From Marinoscillum sp. MHG1-6 (GTDB lineage: Bacteria; Bacteroidota; Bacteroidia; Cytophagales; Cyclobacteriaceae): a stretch of DNA of 64,000 nt. The stretch's first letter is position 1. Every line of letters starts with the position of its first letter. The position numbers and the translations under genes are program-made. The stretch spans positions 248,001-312,000 of the forward strand of contig NZ_JAMZMI010000001.1 of NCBI RefSeq assembly GCF_024714475.1. Reading direction: 5' to 3'. The notes under the pieces are model-generated. The model worked only from the letters and a program-made list of their open reading frames with translations. It made no database searches and was not told the DNA's origin. Below are positions 9,034-18,140 of this stretch, piece by piece.

Positions 9034-9699
9034 CTAGATTTTCAGGTATTTAAGGAAAATATCCAGACGCTCACGGTCCTGGTCATCATCAGCCACTGTA
9101 TTGAATGACGACTCAATGGTAAAGCCATGGTTTCCAAGAGAGGCCACCACACGCCCGGTGTCTTCCACATTGAGTTTTAGCGTTAATAATATTTTGGATG
9201 GATCGTCAATATATTCACTTATATAAGAGGCCAGAATCTTGGCATCGTTTGCTTCTACCAGCCTGCTGATTTCTGATAAAGAATAATCAATAGCCTTAAG
9301 CTTCAGCGTCAATATAGCTCCGGGTGTAATAACGGAGCTCGACTTGGCAAACGCCTCTACAACATCCTCCGTAGAGATGACCCCTACATAATGACCGAGA
9401 TCATCAATGATCGCCACAATCCGCAACCCTTCCACACTTGCCATTTTAAGCACATCATAATAATGGCTAAATTCTGAAACCTGGCAATTTTCTCCTGTTA
9501 GAGGATATTCTCCAACATTTGTAAAGCGTAGTGCATCATCGAATAACATTTCTTCGGTGATGATCCCCATAAACCTGTTCTCAGCGACCACCGGAAGCTG
9601 CGAGAGCCTCAGCTCATCCATCCACAGTTTAGCCTTACCGATATCATCGGTGGGCTTCAGTGGTGGAATCATAAAGTTTATCAGCTCTCTGGCTATCAT
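9034..9699 (-). CDS. CBS-domain pair protein with C-terminal ACT-like region
   Basis: A 221-residue cytoplasmic protein with two CBS motifs (about residues 5-60 and 70-130; the second contains VGVISTEDVVEAF) that typically bind adenosine nucleotides. A C-terminal half of about 85 residues (SLSEISRLVEAND onward) has the beta-alpha pattern of an ACT-like regulatory domain. No catalytic domain is present. It sits 3 bases before the alpha/beta hydrolase stop and 2 bases ahead of nadK; a link to the nucleotide state of the cell is plausible but is inference. This gene-nadK neighbourhood is conserved in Bacteroidota. Confidence 0.82.
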   Translation of the reverse strand: MIARELINFMIPPLKPTDDIGKAKLWMDELRLSQLPVVAENRFMGIITEEMLFDDALRFTNVGEYPLTGENCQVSEFSHYYDVLKMASVEGLRIVAIIDDLGHYVGVISTEDVVEAFAKSSSVITPGAILTLKLKAIDYSLSEISRLVEANDAKILASYISEYIDDPSKILLTLKLNVEDTGRVVASLGNHGFTIESSFNTVADDDQDRERLDIFLKYLKI

Positions 9700-9702
9700 T
9701 TT

Positions 9703-10455
9703 TTAAACGGATACTTTTAAAAACTCGTCTACTATAGCATTGAACTCCTCAGGCCTCTCCATCATTGGTGCATGACAGCAATGATCAATAAACCTCAAGG
9801 TAGTATTTGGAATCAGTCGATCAAACTCGTGCGCTACATAAGGTGGAGTGATCGTATCATTTAAGCCCCAAACCAATAATGTTGGGACCTGTATCGCTTT
9901 AATTTCTTCGGCCATGTTATTACGCTGCGCCGACTTAGCGATGGCTACTATTCTCAACGCCTTCGGAATACTCTTGGTCGTTTCAAATACCTCATCTACC
10001 AACTCCTTAGTGGCCGTTTTAGGATCATAAAAGGTATAGGCCACACGCTCTTCAATGTATTCATAGCTCCCCCTTTTTGGGAAAGATCCTCCCATGGCAT
10101 TTTCAAACAACCCCGAACTTCCGGTAAGGATCAGGCTGGACACTTTGGTCGGGTTTTTCAAGGTAAAAATCAAACCCACATGTCCTCCTAAACTGTTGCC
10201 GATAAGGTTAAGATTGCTTAATTCCATTTCATCAACAAACTCTTCAACGAACTTGTTCAATGCATCCAAACCGGCCTCTTTGATGGGCATAGTGTAAATC
10301 GGCAGCAAGGGTATGATGACCCGATAATCCGATGAAAATCTTTTAACCACACTATCCCAATTGCTCAGCGCCCCGAAAAGACCGTGAAGCAGCAAGAGAA
10401 TCGGGCCCTCACCTTCATCTATATATTGAAACTTATTTCTCTCTTTAATTTCCAT
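9703..10455 (-). CDS. Alpha/beta-hydrolase
   Basis: A 250-residue alpha/beta-hydrolase without a signal peptide. The oxyanion-hole motif LLLHGLFGAL lies near residue 20, the nucleophile Ser in GNSLGGHVG near residue 88, the acid Asp in LVWGLNDTITPP and the catalytic His in HCCHAPMMERPEEF. The triad is therefore complete. It resembles the haloperoxidase/MhpC-type esterases; the substrate is unknown. It is in a run of minus-strand genes with spacing of about 11 bases to cvpA. A second, distinct hydrolase lies at 12285-13046. Confidence 0.85.
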   Translation of the reverse strand: MEIKERNKFQYIDEGEGPILLLLHGLFGALSNWDSVVKRFSSDYRVIIPLLPIYTMPIKEAGLDALNKFVEEFVDEMELSNLNLIGNSLGGHVGLIFTLKNPTKVSSLILTGSSGLFENAMGGSFPKRGSYEYIEERVAYTFYDPKTATKELVDEVFETTKSIPKALRIVAIAKSAQRNNMAEEIKAIQVPTLLVWGLNDTITPPYVAHEFDRLIPNTTLRFIDHCCHAPMMERPEEFNAIVDEFLKVSV

Positions 10456-10466
10456 TCTCGATAAAT

Positions 10467-11012
10467 CTACAAAAAGGTATACACAGACTCTGAATTACCC
10501 CCAAAATTTTCGAGGGAATCCATCATATCTTTGATCAATGGGATAATTTCGGAGACCCACGTGAAAACAGTCGGTCCAATCATCTCAACTAAAGGGTACA
10601 GAAAAGAGTCGCCCGCCATCTCGGATGACAGCCTGATCCCGAGTGAATCAAATACCCAAATAAATACACTCAAAATAAAGGCCAGCTTGAACATGCCGGC
10701 CAAAGCTCCCAGAATATTGTCGAATAATCCCAGAAAGGTGACATCAATGGCTTTCTTAAGAATTTTTGCCCCCAGGTTCATGATCAGAAGTACCAATATG
10801 AATAGCATCACAAAAACTCCCACGGAAACCAGTTGCGCAAACTGGCCATCTCCCATAAAATGATTGCTTACCGGGATGGTCAGCTCGATCGCTACGAAGA
10901 GGCCCACGAAAAATCCGATAAAAGAAAATACCTCGACAATTAAACCTTTTAGATAGCCTTTGATCAGACCAAAAAGGAAGACTACCAAAAAGAAAATATC
11001 CAGAAACTCCAA
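10467..11012 (-). CDS. CvpA family inner-membrane protein
   Basis: A 181-residue protein with four or more hydrophobic segments beginning right at the N terminus (FLDIFFLVVFLFGLIKGY), the pattern of CvpA/colicin V production proteins. The family includes inner-membrane proteins linked to envelope stress; a transport role has been suggested but not settled. No ATG is near the N terminus; a TTG at 11010-11012, 5 bases after the yqeY stop, gives the family-typical start. The C terminus is short and polar. No biochemical function can be read from the sequence. Confidence 0.8.
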   Translation of the reverse strand: MEFLDIFFLVVFLFGLIKGYLKGLIVEVFSFIGFFVGLFVAIELTIPVSNHFMGDGQFAQLVSVGVFVMLFILVLLIMNLGAKILKKAIDVTFLGLFDNILGALAGMFKLAFILSVFIWVFDSLGIRLSSEMAGDSFLYPLVEMIGPTVFTWVSEIIPLIKDMMDSLENFGGNSESVYTFL

Positions 11013-11017
11013 GTTGC

Positions 11018-11467
11018 TTATGACAATAGCTTTTTAGCCAACATAGAAATCATTTTACCTTCAGCCTGTCCGGCCAGTTTTTTAGTCGCTGCACCCATTA
11101 CCTTGCCCATATCCTGTGGGCCTGCAGCTCCAACTTCATCAATTACCTGCTTCACGGCAGCTTCCACCTCTGCTTCAGACATCTGTTTTGGCAAAAACTC
11201 CTCTATTACCTCTAGTTCTCCCTTCTCCTTTTGCGCCAGATCATCTCTTCCCTGCTCCTCAAATACGTCAATAGAATCCTTTCGCTGCTTTGCCGCTTTC
11301 ATTAAAAGCTTCAATTCAGTGTCTTCGCTTAAGTCACCAGAGCCGCCCTTTTCCGTTTCCGCCAGGAGTATTGATGATTTGATCGACCGAAGGGCCGTCA
11401 GCCTTTCTTTATTTTTATTAAGCATCGCCTGCTTGATCTCCCCCTCAATTTTTGCTTTTAAACTCAT
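11018..11467 (-). CDS. GatB/YqeY domain protein
   Basis: A 149-residue protein of the YqeY family, which shares a helical domain with the tail of the GatB subunit of tRNA amidotransferase and is thought to bind tRNA. Diagnostic segments are ALRSIKSSILLAETEK, KQRKDSIDVFEEQGR and the C-terminal GKVMGAATKKLAGQAEGK. Length is typical. It is divergent from pdxJ with 47 bases between start codons and leads the minus-strand run down to ompH. No catalytic activity is established for this family. Confidence 0.92.
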   Translation of the reverse strand: MSLKAKIEGEIKQAMLNKNKERLTALRSIKSSILLAETEKGGSGDLSEDTELKLLMKAAKQRKDSIDVFEEQGRDDLAQKEKGELEVIEEFLPKQMSEAEVEAAVKQVIDEVGAAGPQDMGKVMGAATKKLAGQAEGKMISMLAKKLLS

Positions 11468-11514
11468 ATTCTATTTTTTATGAACAAATTTGCCTTGAAA
11501 ATTGTGTTATTTCA

Positions 11515-12228
11515 ATGACCAAACTTAGCGTAAACATCAACAAAATTGCAACTCTGAGGAATGCGCGTGGTGGTAACAATCCAAATGTCGTAAAGAGTGC
11601 AATTGACTGTGAAAAATTCGGTGCTCAGGGCATTACCGTCCATCCAAGGCCGGATGAAAGGCACATTACTTATCAGGATGTCCTCGATCTGAAGGAAGTG
11701 GTCACCAAAGAATTCAATATTGAAGGCTACCCTGACCAAAGGTATTTAGGCATTATTGATAAAGTAAGACCCGATCAGGCCACCCTGGTTCCGGATGGTC
11801 CCGATGTCCTCACCTCATGCGCCGGATGGGATACCATTAAAAAAAAATCCTTATTAACCGATCTGATTGCTGAACTCAAGGAATATGGTGCCCGGGTTTC
11901 CATATTCGTTGATCCCGATCCTAAAATGGTCGAAGGGGCCAAAGAAGTAGGTGCAGACCGTATTGAGCTTTACACCGAACCTTATGCAGTAAATTTTCAT
12001 GAGGATAAACAAAAAGCGGTGGCAGATTATATCACCTCGGCACAACTGGCTCAGGAGATAGGTTTGGGCCTGAATGCCGGCCATGACCTTGATCTTCACA
12101 ATCTTCAATTCCTTAAACAACAAATTCCTTATCTGGATGAAGTATCAATAGGTCATGCCCTGATTTGCGATGCGATCTATTATGGCCTTGAAAATACCAT
12201 TCAGATGTATCTGAGGAAACTTCAGTAG
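11515..12228 (+). CDS. pdxJ: Pyridoxine 5'-phosphate synthase
   Basis: A 237-residue PdxJ, a TIM barrel that condenses 1-deoxy-D-xylulose 5-phosphate with 3-hydroxy-1-aminoacetone phosphate to give pyridoxine 5'-phosphate, the DXP-dependent route to vitamin B6. Motifs are NINKIATLRNARG near the N terminus, GITVHPRPDERHI with active-site His/Arg, RVSIFVDPD and GLGLNAGHDL. The start was set at the ATG of MTKLSVNINK; the frame extends upstream to a TTG but would overlap yqeY's start. Length matches the family. Confidence 0.97.
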   Translation: MTKLSVNINKIATLRNARGGNNPNVVKSAIDCEKFGAQGITVHPRPDERHITYQDVLDLKEVVTKEFNIEGYPDQRYLGIIDKVRPDQATLVPDGPDVLTSCAGWDTIKKKSLLTDLIAELKEYGARVSIFVDPDPKMVEGAKEVGADRIELYTEPYAVNFHEDKQKAVADYITSAQLAQEIGLGLNAGHDLDLHNLQFLKQQIPYLDEVSIGHALICDAIYYGLENTIQMYLRKLQ

Positions 12229-12284
12229 GCCCTTACATTATCAGTCCAAATCATATTTAGCACTTTATTAACACACATTACCAG

Positions 12285-13046
12285 ATGAAATTGAATTTCA
12301 GAACTCTTGGAGAAGGAAAGCCTTTGATCATCTTACACGGCCTATTTGGATCTGCGGACAACTGGCAGACACTAGCCAAAGGATTTGCCGGTAACTATCA
12401 GGTTTATCTTGTTGATCAAAGGAATCATGGGGCATCCCCTCATAGCAATGAATTCAATTATGATCTAATGGTACAGGACCTAAAAGAGCTATTCGATGAT
12501 GAAAACATTGGTCAGGCCAGCATACTAGGACATTCCATGGGAGGGAAAACCGCCATGTGCTTTGCCGCACAGTATCCTGAACTGGTGGATCGATTGATCG
12601 TGGTAGATATAGGTCCAAAGCAATATCCTCCCCATCACGAAAATATTTTCAATGCCTATCGATCCCTTGATTTATCAAAAATAACTTCCAGAAAGGAAGC
12701 AGAGGAAGAACTAAGCAAGGTGATTCACGAGGTAGGTGTTCGACTCTTTATTCTGAAAAACCTGGGAAGAAATGGGGATAATGGCTTTGAATGGAAAATC
12801 AATCTGGATGGATTGGAGGCTAATGCTTCAGAAGTAGGAAGGGCTCTGGATGCTTCGGATAAATTTGACGGCCCCACCCTGTTTATTGGTGGAGCAAATT
12901 CTCATTACATCAAAGACGAAGACAGCGACACCATACTTAGCCATTTCCCTGAAGCATCGATCCAAAAAATAGATGGGGCAGGGCATTGGGTACATGCCGA
13001 TAAACCGAAAGAGCTCTATGAAATGGTTTCCGGCTTTTTATCCTAG
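12285..13046 (+). CDS. Alpha/beta-hydrolase, YbfF-like esterase
   Basis: A 253-residue cytoplasmic hydrolase. It has IILHGLFGSADNW (oxyanion hole), DQRNHGASPHS, the nucleophile elbow GHSMGGKTAM, a cap region with ENIFNAYRSLDLSK, and the C-terminal His of DGAGHWVHADKP. These are typical of YbfF-type esterases acting on short acyl or CoA esters; the real substrate is unknown. It follows pdxJ by 56 bases and may be cotranscribed. Its last 9 bases overlap the end of the DUF2905 gene on the opposite strand. Confidence 0.86.
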   Translation: MKLNFRTLGEGKPLIILHGLFGSADNWQTLAKGFAGNYQVYLVDQRNHGASPHSNEFNYDLMVQDLKELFDDENIGQASILGHSMGGKTAMCFAAQYPELVDRLIVVDIGPKQYPPHHENIFNAYRSLDLSKITSRKEAEEELSKVIHEVGVRLFILKNLGRNGDNGFEWKINLDGLEANASEVGRALDASDKFDGPTLFIGGANSHYIKDEDSDTILSHFPEASIQKIDGAGHWVHADKPKELYEMVSGFLS

Positions 13047-13244
13047 TTTATTGATCAAATAAAAAATCACCGAAAGAATCAGGCTGATAAGTATGGACGT
13101 GACGATCGGAAAATGAAAGGTGAAATTTTCTCGTTTGATCACAATGTCCCCAGGCAATCCTGAAAAGCCATTTTTCTCAAAAAATAGCGAGATTGCACCA
13201 ATGATGATCAGCGCAATTCCAATGTAGATTATGTACTTTCCCAT
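13038..13244 (-). CDS. DUF2905 small membrane protein
   Basis: A 68-residue protein with two transmembrane segments (IIYIGIALIIIGAISLFF and a C-terminal FPIVTSILISLILSVIFYLI) joined by the family-typical LPGDIVIKRENFTFHFP loop. This is the DUF2905 pattern, widespread in bacteria and of unknown function. The gene is enclosed by convergent overlap with the hydrolase and by a start codon that overlaps the start of the methyltransferase on the other strand. Confidence 0.88.
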   Translation of the reverse strand: MGKYIIYIGIALIIIGAISLFFEKNGFSGLPGDIVIKRENFTFHFPIVTSILISLILSVIFYLINKLG

Positions 13245-13959
13245 GGCTAACAGAGGTTCTGTATTTCTTATTCCAAGTTACTTATCTGAGCAAAACGATG
13301 CCAGTTTCATCGCGCCCATGGTACAGGATGTCATCAAAAACACCAGCCTGTTTTTGGTGGAAAACGTTCGTACAGCCAGAAGGTTCATCAGCAGCCTGAA
13401 ACTTGGGATTGACATCCCATCCCTGCAATTTGAACTATTGGACAAAAAGACCTCTCCACAGGAATTGTCAAGGATGATTAAACCTGTTTTGGAAGGAAAA
13501 AATATAGGGATCATTTCAGAAGCTGGATTACCCGGGCTGGCTGACCCCGGAAGTCTTGCCGTAGCCTATGCCCATCGTAACGATATCCAGGTCATTCCCC
13601 TTCCCGGGGCTTCTGCAATACAAACTGCATTGATTTCATCCGGTTTCAACGGACAGCAATTTACTTTCCACGGATACCTGCCTATTCAGAAAAATGATCG
13701 GGCCAAGGCAATCAAAAGTCTTGAAACAGACCTCCAGAGAACCGGATACACGCAGGTGTTCATGGAGACCCCTTTTCGTAACATGCATTTATTAGATGAC
13801 CTTTTCCAGCACCTTGGTAATAACACCCTACTGCACATTGCTTCCGATGTATTCGGAGCGAACGAATTGGTGAAAACAAAGACTATCGGACAATGGAAAA
13901 GCCTAAAACCCAACCTTCACAAAATACCTACCGTATTTTGTATCGGTCAAATGTCTTAA
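13243..13959 (+). CDS. SAM-dependent methyltransferase, RsmI/tetrapyrrole-methylase family
   Basis: A 238-residue class III methyltransferase related to RsmI, the 16S rRNA C1402 2'-O-methyltransferase. Visible motifs are IISEAGLPGLADPGS (SAM-binding loop; RsmI proper has D in place of the E) and VIPLPGASAIQTAL. The N terminus has a longer insertion than RsmI, and the family member common in Bacteroidota with this layout is usually annotated only as SAM-dependent methyltransferase. The start was set at the ATG of MANRGSVF; another ATG lies 12 bases upstream. The chosen ATG shares bases with the DUF2905 start. Confidence 0.82.
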   Translation: MANRGSVFLIPSYLSEQNDASFIAPMVQDVIKNTSLFLVENVRTARRFISSLKLGIDIPSLQFELLDKKTSPQELSRMIKPVLEGKNIGIISEAGLPGLADPGSLAVAYAHRNDIQVIPLPGASAIQTALISSGFNGQQFTFHGYLPIQKNDRAKAIKSLETDLQRTGYTQVFMETPFRNMHLLDDLFQHLGNNTLLHIASDVFGANELVKTKTIGQWKSLKPNLHKIPTVFCIGQMS

Positions 13960-13987
13960 AAATGAGGTGTTTATTCCTTGAAACCTC

Positions 13988-13995
13988 TAAATTTG
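13988..13995 (+). promoter_or_regulatory. Candidate -7 element (TAAATTTG) for metK
   Basis: Matches the Bacteroidota consensus TAnnTTTG and ends 23 bases before the metK ATG. There is no clear TTTG at -33. No SAM riboswitch fold is evident in the 59-base gap. Confidence 0.5.
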
Positions 13996-14018
13996 CAGCC
14001 TCAAAATAAAAACAACAC

Positions 14019-15293
14019 ATGTCCTATTTATTTACATCAGAATCTGTTTCAGAAGGTCACCCTGACAAAATCGCTGATCAAATATCAGATGCTTTGGTTG
14101 ATCACTTCCTGGCATTTGACCCTCAGTCAAAAGTCGCATGTGAAACTTTGGTGACTACCGGACAGGTCGTATTGGCCGGAGAGGTTAAATCAAAAACCTA
14201 TCTCGATGTGCAGCAAATTGCCCGTGATGTCATCAAAAAAATAGGATACAATAAGTCAGAATACATGTTCGAGGCAAATTCATGTGGAATTTTATCCTCG
14301 ATCCATGAGCAATCTCCCGACATCAATCAGGGCGTAGATAGAGTAGACCCAAAACTTCAGGGCGCTGGTGACCAGGGAATGATGTTCGGTTACGCCACGG
14401 ATGAAACAGACAATTACATGCCACTGGCATTGGATTTGTCTCACAAAATCCTGATCGAACTAGCGGCTCTAAGAAGAGAATCGAAAGAAATCACCTACCT
14501 GAGGCCAGATGCCAAAGCCCAGGTAACGATCGAATACACGGATGATAACACACCGGTGCGAATCGACACGATCGTAGTATCTACACAGCATGACGACTTT
14601 GATGAAGAGGCGACCATGCTCGCAAAAATCAAAGAGGACATCATCAACATCCTGATCCCACGAGTAAAGTCTCATCTGAAGCCGGAACTTCAGCATCTTT
14701 TCAATGATGATATCAAATACCATATCAACCCAACCGGTAAATTCGTTATCGGTGGACCTCATGGAGATGCAGGTCTAACGGGAAGAAAGATCATCGTAGA
14801 TACTTATGGAGGTAAAGGTGCACACGGTGGTGGGGCATTTTCCGGTAAGGATCCTTCTAAAGTAGACCGTTCTGCAGCCTATGCTACGCGCCACATTGCG
14901 AAAAACCTGGTAGCCGCAGGCTTATGTAAAGAAGTATTGGTACAGGTGTCTTATGCCATTGGAGTGGTAGAACCAATGGGACTGTATATCAATACTTACG
15001 GCACTTCTAATGTGAACGTCAGCGATGGAGAGATTGCCAAAAAAGTATTGGAAATCTTTGACATGACGCCTTATGGCATCGAAACACGCCTAAAACTGAG
15101 AACTCCAATGTACTCTGATGCGGCGGCATACGGTCATATGGGAAGGACTTCAGAAAAAATCAGTAGAACCTTTACCAATGGAGAAGGGGAAACGAAGACG
15201 TTTGAAATCGAAACCTTTACCTGGGAAAAACTGGACTTCGTTGAGAAAGTGAAAGAAGCTTTCAACCTAGAGAGCGTAGCTACCAGTCTATAA
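14019..15293 (+). CDS. metK: S-adenosylmethionine synthase
   Basis: A 424-residue MetK that makes SAM from methionine and ATP. Motifs are [14 protein letters not shown] (His14, Asp16), [12 protein letters not shown], the P-loop-like [15 protein letters not shown] and [13 protein letters not shown] with active-site lysines and aspartates. It has about 40 residues more than Escherichia coli MetK, including a longer segment in the middle, as usual in Bacteroidota. Its last 14 bases overlap the end of the convergent dehydrogenase gene. Confidence 0.98.
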   Translation: MSYLFTSESVSEGHPDKIADQISDALVDHFLAFDPQSKVACETLVTTGQVVLAGEVKSKTYLDVQQIARDVIKKIGYNKSEYMFEANSCGILSSIHEQSPDINQGVDRVDPKLQGAGDQGMMFGYATDETDNYMPLALDLSHKILIELAALRRESKEITYLRPDAKAQVTIEYTDDNTPVRIDTIVVSTQHDDFDEEATMLAKIKEDIINILIPRVKSHLKPELQHLFNDDIKYHINPTGKFVIGGPHGDAGLTGRKIIVDTYGGKGAHGGGAFSGKDPSKVDRSAAYATRHIAKNLVAAGLCKEVLVQVSYAIGVVEPMGLYINTYGTSNVNVSDGEIAKKVLEIFDMTPYGIETRLKLRTPMYSDAAAYGHMGRTSEKISRTFTNGEGETKTFEIETFTWEKLDFVEKVKEAFNLESVATSL

Positions 15294-15963
15294 CTCTCTT
15301 ATCTCTAAAAAATTTACCTGTTGAGATGGCTGGCTCTGTAGCCAGCCAAACCGCAGTTTCAGCTCCTCTTTCTACAGATCGGGAAGCATTTGCTCCACCC
15401 ATATCCGTTCTTACCCAACCCGGGCAAACACTATTCACCTTTATTTTTGGCTGCTCTGAGGCCAAAATGGCTGTAAAAGAATTAAGCGCAGTTTTCGATA
15501 TGCGATAAGCCGGATAGCCACCCCCCATGCTGGAAAGTGCCCCCATACCTGATGATAGATTCACTATCCTCGGGTCAATGCTTTTTAGCAAATAGGGAAG
15601 GAGTAACTGAGTGAGGAGAATTGGTCCTTTCAGGTTCACTTGCAACATCCTGTCAAGTACTTCCATCGGTAAATTCCGGAGGTGATAATCCGAATCCTTC
15701 AAAATAGCTGCATTATTAATTAGTACGTCGACATGGTCGGCGTGGCGTCCTAAGGCATGTACAAATGTTTCAATGCTCTCCGGCTCTTCAAGATCAAGTT
15801 GGAAAAAATGCACATCGTAATCAGCCAGTTGTTTTTCAGCCTCCAGGCCTTTAGACGTATTTCGAGCTGTGAAAATAATTTCATGCCCCAATACCGCTAA
15901 TTGCCGGGCTATTTCAAAGCCGATTCCACGATTGGATCCGGTGATGACGATTCTTTTGGACAT
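15280..15963 (-). CDS. Short-chain dehydrogenase/reductase (SDR)
   Basis: A 227-residue classical SDR with a Rossmann fold. The cofactor motif is [12 protein letters not shown], the structural motif is VLINNAA, the catalytic Ser is in NLSSGMG and the YxxxK pair in [11 protein letters not shown]. It resembles carbonyl-reductase-type SDRs that use NADPH. The substrate is unknown. It is the only gene on its strand in this stretch and overlaps the metK end by 14 bases. Confidence 0.88.
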   Translation of the reverse strand: MSKRIVITGSNRGIGFEIARQLAVLGHEIIFTARNTSKGLEAEKQLADYDVHFFQLDLEEPESIETFVHALGRHADHVDVLINNAAILKDSDYHLRNLPMEVLDRMLQVNLKGPILLTQLLLPYLLKSIDPRIVNLSSGMGALSSMGGGYPAYRISKTALNSFTAILASEQPKIKVNSVCPGWVRTDMGGANASRSVERGAETAVWLATEPAISTGKFFRDKRVIDW

Positions 15964-16087
15964 TACTGTTAAATGTACTTAAAATATCCCTTTAACAAGA
16001 TTTTAGGCATGATCCGTTATTTGTTAAATGTTGTTAATCTTCTTCTATTTTCAATCAAATAGTTATTCACCAAATAATCTTCATAAA

Positions 16088-17586
16088 ATGAACCAGTCAA
16101 TTACTTTTTTTAAGGCCACCATTTCCTGCGTGGTTCTCGTTCTATGCATTTCCTGTGAACAGGAAGAAACTTTCCTGGATAAATCGACAAATTCTTTGCC
16201 TGCTAACGAAACTAATTCTAAAATCTATACCGAGAATATCATTTTTAATAATCATAATTATGTCGTTTCCTATTATTACGACAAAGATTCAACGGTGCAA
16301 TTTCCTGATGAGGAATCGAAAAATAATTACCAAAAATTAGATTCTATCTATGAAAGGTACGAAGAGACACTAGCAACCTTCATCCCGGCCACAGGAAACG
16401 CCATCTACATTTTTCCAAGTGCTGAGGAATCAAAGATTTTCATGCAAAATCGTGTAAGAAGGGAAGGATCTCCCAGAATAATTCAACGCAAATCAATTGA
16501 TCCTAACCTTAATCAAAATAGTCGAGTCGAGAATATGGATACTACCTCATCATTCGAACACGTTTATTATGTACCAGAACAATACTTAAAAGTCCAATTG
16601 TTAGGTAATGGTATATACTCCAGTTTGTCTGATTCCTTAGTTTACACCAACAACGAATCAAAACGTGATTCATGGGCACCCGATTTAAATCTCTCAAGCA
16701 TTAAAGTTTATGATGACAAAAATTTTGGTGGAGACTATCGAGAAATTCTTAATCCAAATGGTAATTATAAAGAATCAACAATTGACAACTGGAATGAATA
16801 CGTAGTAAATTTAGGTAATATTAACTTCAATAATAGGACTAATTCAATGAGGGTTTGGAATGCATCAACTAGGAGGATGGTGGCACGATTTTGGAAAAAT
16901 TCTGCAGGATCCGGGCCTGTCCTGGATATTGAATTGCCTGAAAGGCTAGGGCCAGCTATTAACTCTGGATGGTATAGCGATTTATCCCAAATTAAGGTTA
17001 AGCCGGGCTGCAAAATCTCGTGTGAAAAATGGGGAAATGAGATTTCTGCTGTTTCATTTTTTTTGGTACTATTATAATTTGTGGGACGAGCCATATTTTG
17101 CAGGAACTACAAATGTTGATGTTTTAGTCCCTCAACCATACATTGACAATCAGCTTTCATTAAAAAAACGCTGGCACCTCCTATTGGTGGAATGCTGGAG
17201 CAACCAGTGCAGACAGACTTATTCATTTTTTAGAATTTGAAGTTGCTTCAATGAATACCGATATCATGGTTGGCATGTCACATAATAGCACCAATGATCC
17301 TTCATGGAATACGATAGATTACAACTGCTATGTTTCAGGCTGGTACAATGGAGATAAAATTCTCTTATATGAAAAGGGAGTATATAAATATACTTATCCT
17401 GATCCCTATCAAGTAGGTGATTTAATTACAATCCATAAAAGTTCTCAATCGCAATGGGTCTACATCTACCATAATTCAAAATATATTGGAGGGTTTAATA
17501 CCGGCACGTACAACTACTTGTATTTTGATTCATCCATTTATCACCCAGAGGCTATCATACAGAACATAGGTACACTTCATAACTAA
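16088..17586 (+). pseudogene. Frameshifted surface lipoprotein: crystallin-like region plus lectin-like C-terminal domain
   Basis: The first frame (16088-17077) encodes a lipoprotein: signal sequence with lipidation Cys23 in LCISCEQEE, an unrecognised middle, and at about residues 203-305 a beta/gamma-crystallin-like stretch (VYDDKNFGGDYREI ... NNRTNSMRVW). The frame then breaks at a run of eight T (17057-17064). The next frame encodes WYYYNLWDEPYFAGTTNVD and breaks at a run of seven A (17162-17168); the third runs to 17586 and contains SYWWNAGATSADRL and GDLITIHKSS, resembling a module seen in Bacteroidota surface proteins. Removing one base from each run joins all three into about 498 residues. 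The gene is either decayed, phase-variable, or affected by homopolymer read errors. The downstream gene overlaps its stop. Confidence 0.68.
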
Positions 17587-18140
17587 TGAGAACGATAAGT
17601 ATTGTCATTATTGGACTTCTTTTGGCGGCAACGGCAAAGGTAAATGCTCAATTTGTTTTAGGTCTGGGCACAGAGTTTGGTAATGAAATTGTGAAATTAC
17701 CTCAGACCAACCCTTCTTATCCCAGTGCTCTCTATAGACAATTAGAAGGAATAAATGCTTATTATCTCCGTATGGGTTATGATTTTGATCACATTGAAGC
17801 CGGGTGCAACTTCGGCTTCAATGTTGATTACCTTAATAGACATTACAACTCCACTTACCCTACTGCTCAACGAACTCATCACTACAGCCTTGAAGGATAT
17901 CTCCAGGCTTATATAAATAACGAAACAAGAATATACCCGATCATTTTTCTTTCCGCCGGATATCTATTCCATCTCCCCTCAGGGGTAGATTATCACACCC
18001 TTGTTTATCAAAACCGATCGGCATTTGGCATTGGAGGTGGACTAGTTGCTAACATCTTTTCCAATGTCCAGGGACGGTTCCTACTTACCACCGGGCTAAC
18101 AAAATTTGATCTGTGTCTTAACTACAAATTCGTAAGATGA
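17586..18140 (+). CDS. Small outer-membrane beta-barrel protein, uncharacterised
   Basis: A 184-residue protein with a signal peptide (RTISIVIIGLLLAATAKVNAQ) followed by alternating amphipathic strands such as YLRMGYDFDHIEAGCNFGF and a C-terminal strand ending NYKFVR, suggesting an eight- or ten-stranded barrel. No family was recognised. Its ATG overlaps the stop of the preceding gene as TAATG, and its own TGA overlaps the next ATG, so the three genes form a translationally coupled operon. Base composition is AT-rich like the rest of this operon. Confidence 0.7.
   Translation: MRTISIVIIGLLLAATAKVNAQFVLGLGTEFGNEIVKLPQTNPSYPSALYRQLEGINAYYLRMGYDFDHIEAGCNFGFNVDYLNRHYNSTYPTAQRTHHYSLEGYLQAYINNETRIYPIIFLSAGYLFHLPSGVDYHTLVYQNRSAFGIGGGLVANIFSNVQGRFLLTTGLTKFDLCLNYKFVR

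Noticed and set aside
13960-14018. SAM riboswitch before metK
   Set aside because: The gap is only 59 bases and shows no multi-stem fold; a plain promoter element explains it.
17022-17240. A separate small gene in the middle of the broken lipoprotein
   Set aside because: Its first residues are out of frame with the lipoprotein and its last part reads past the A7 run; the middle makes sense only as part of the interrupted gene.
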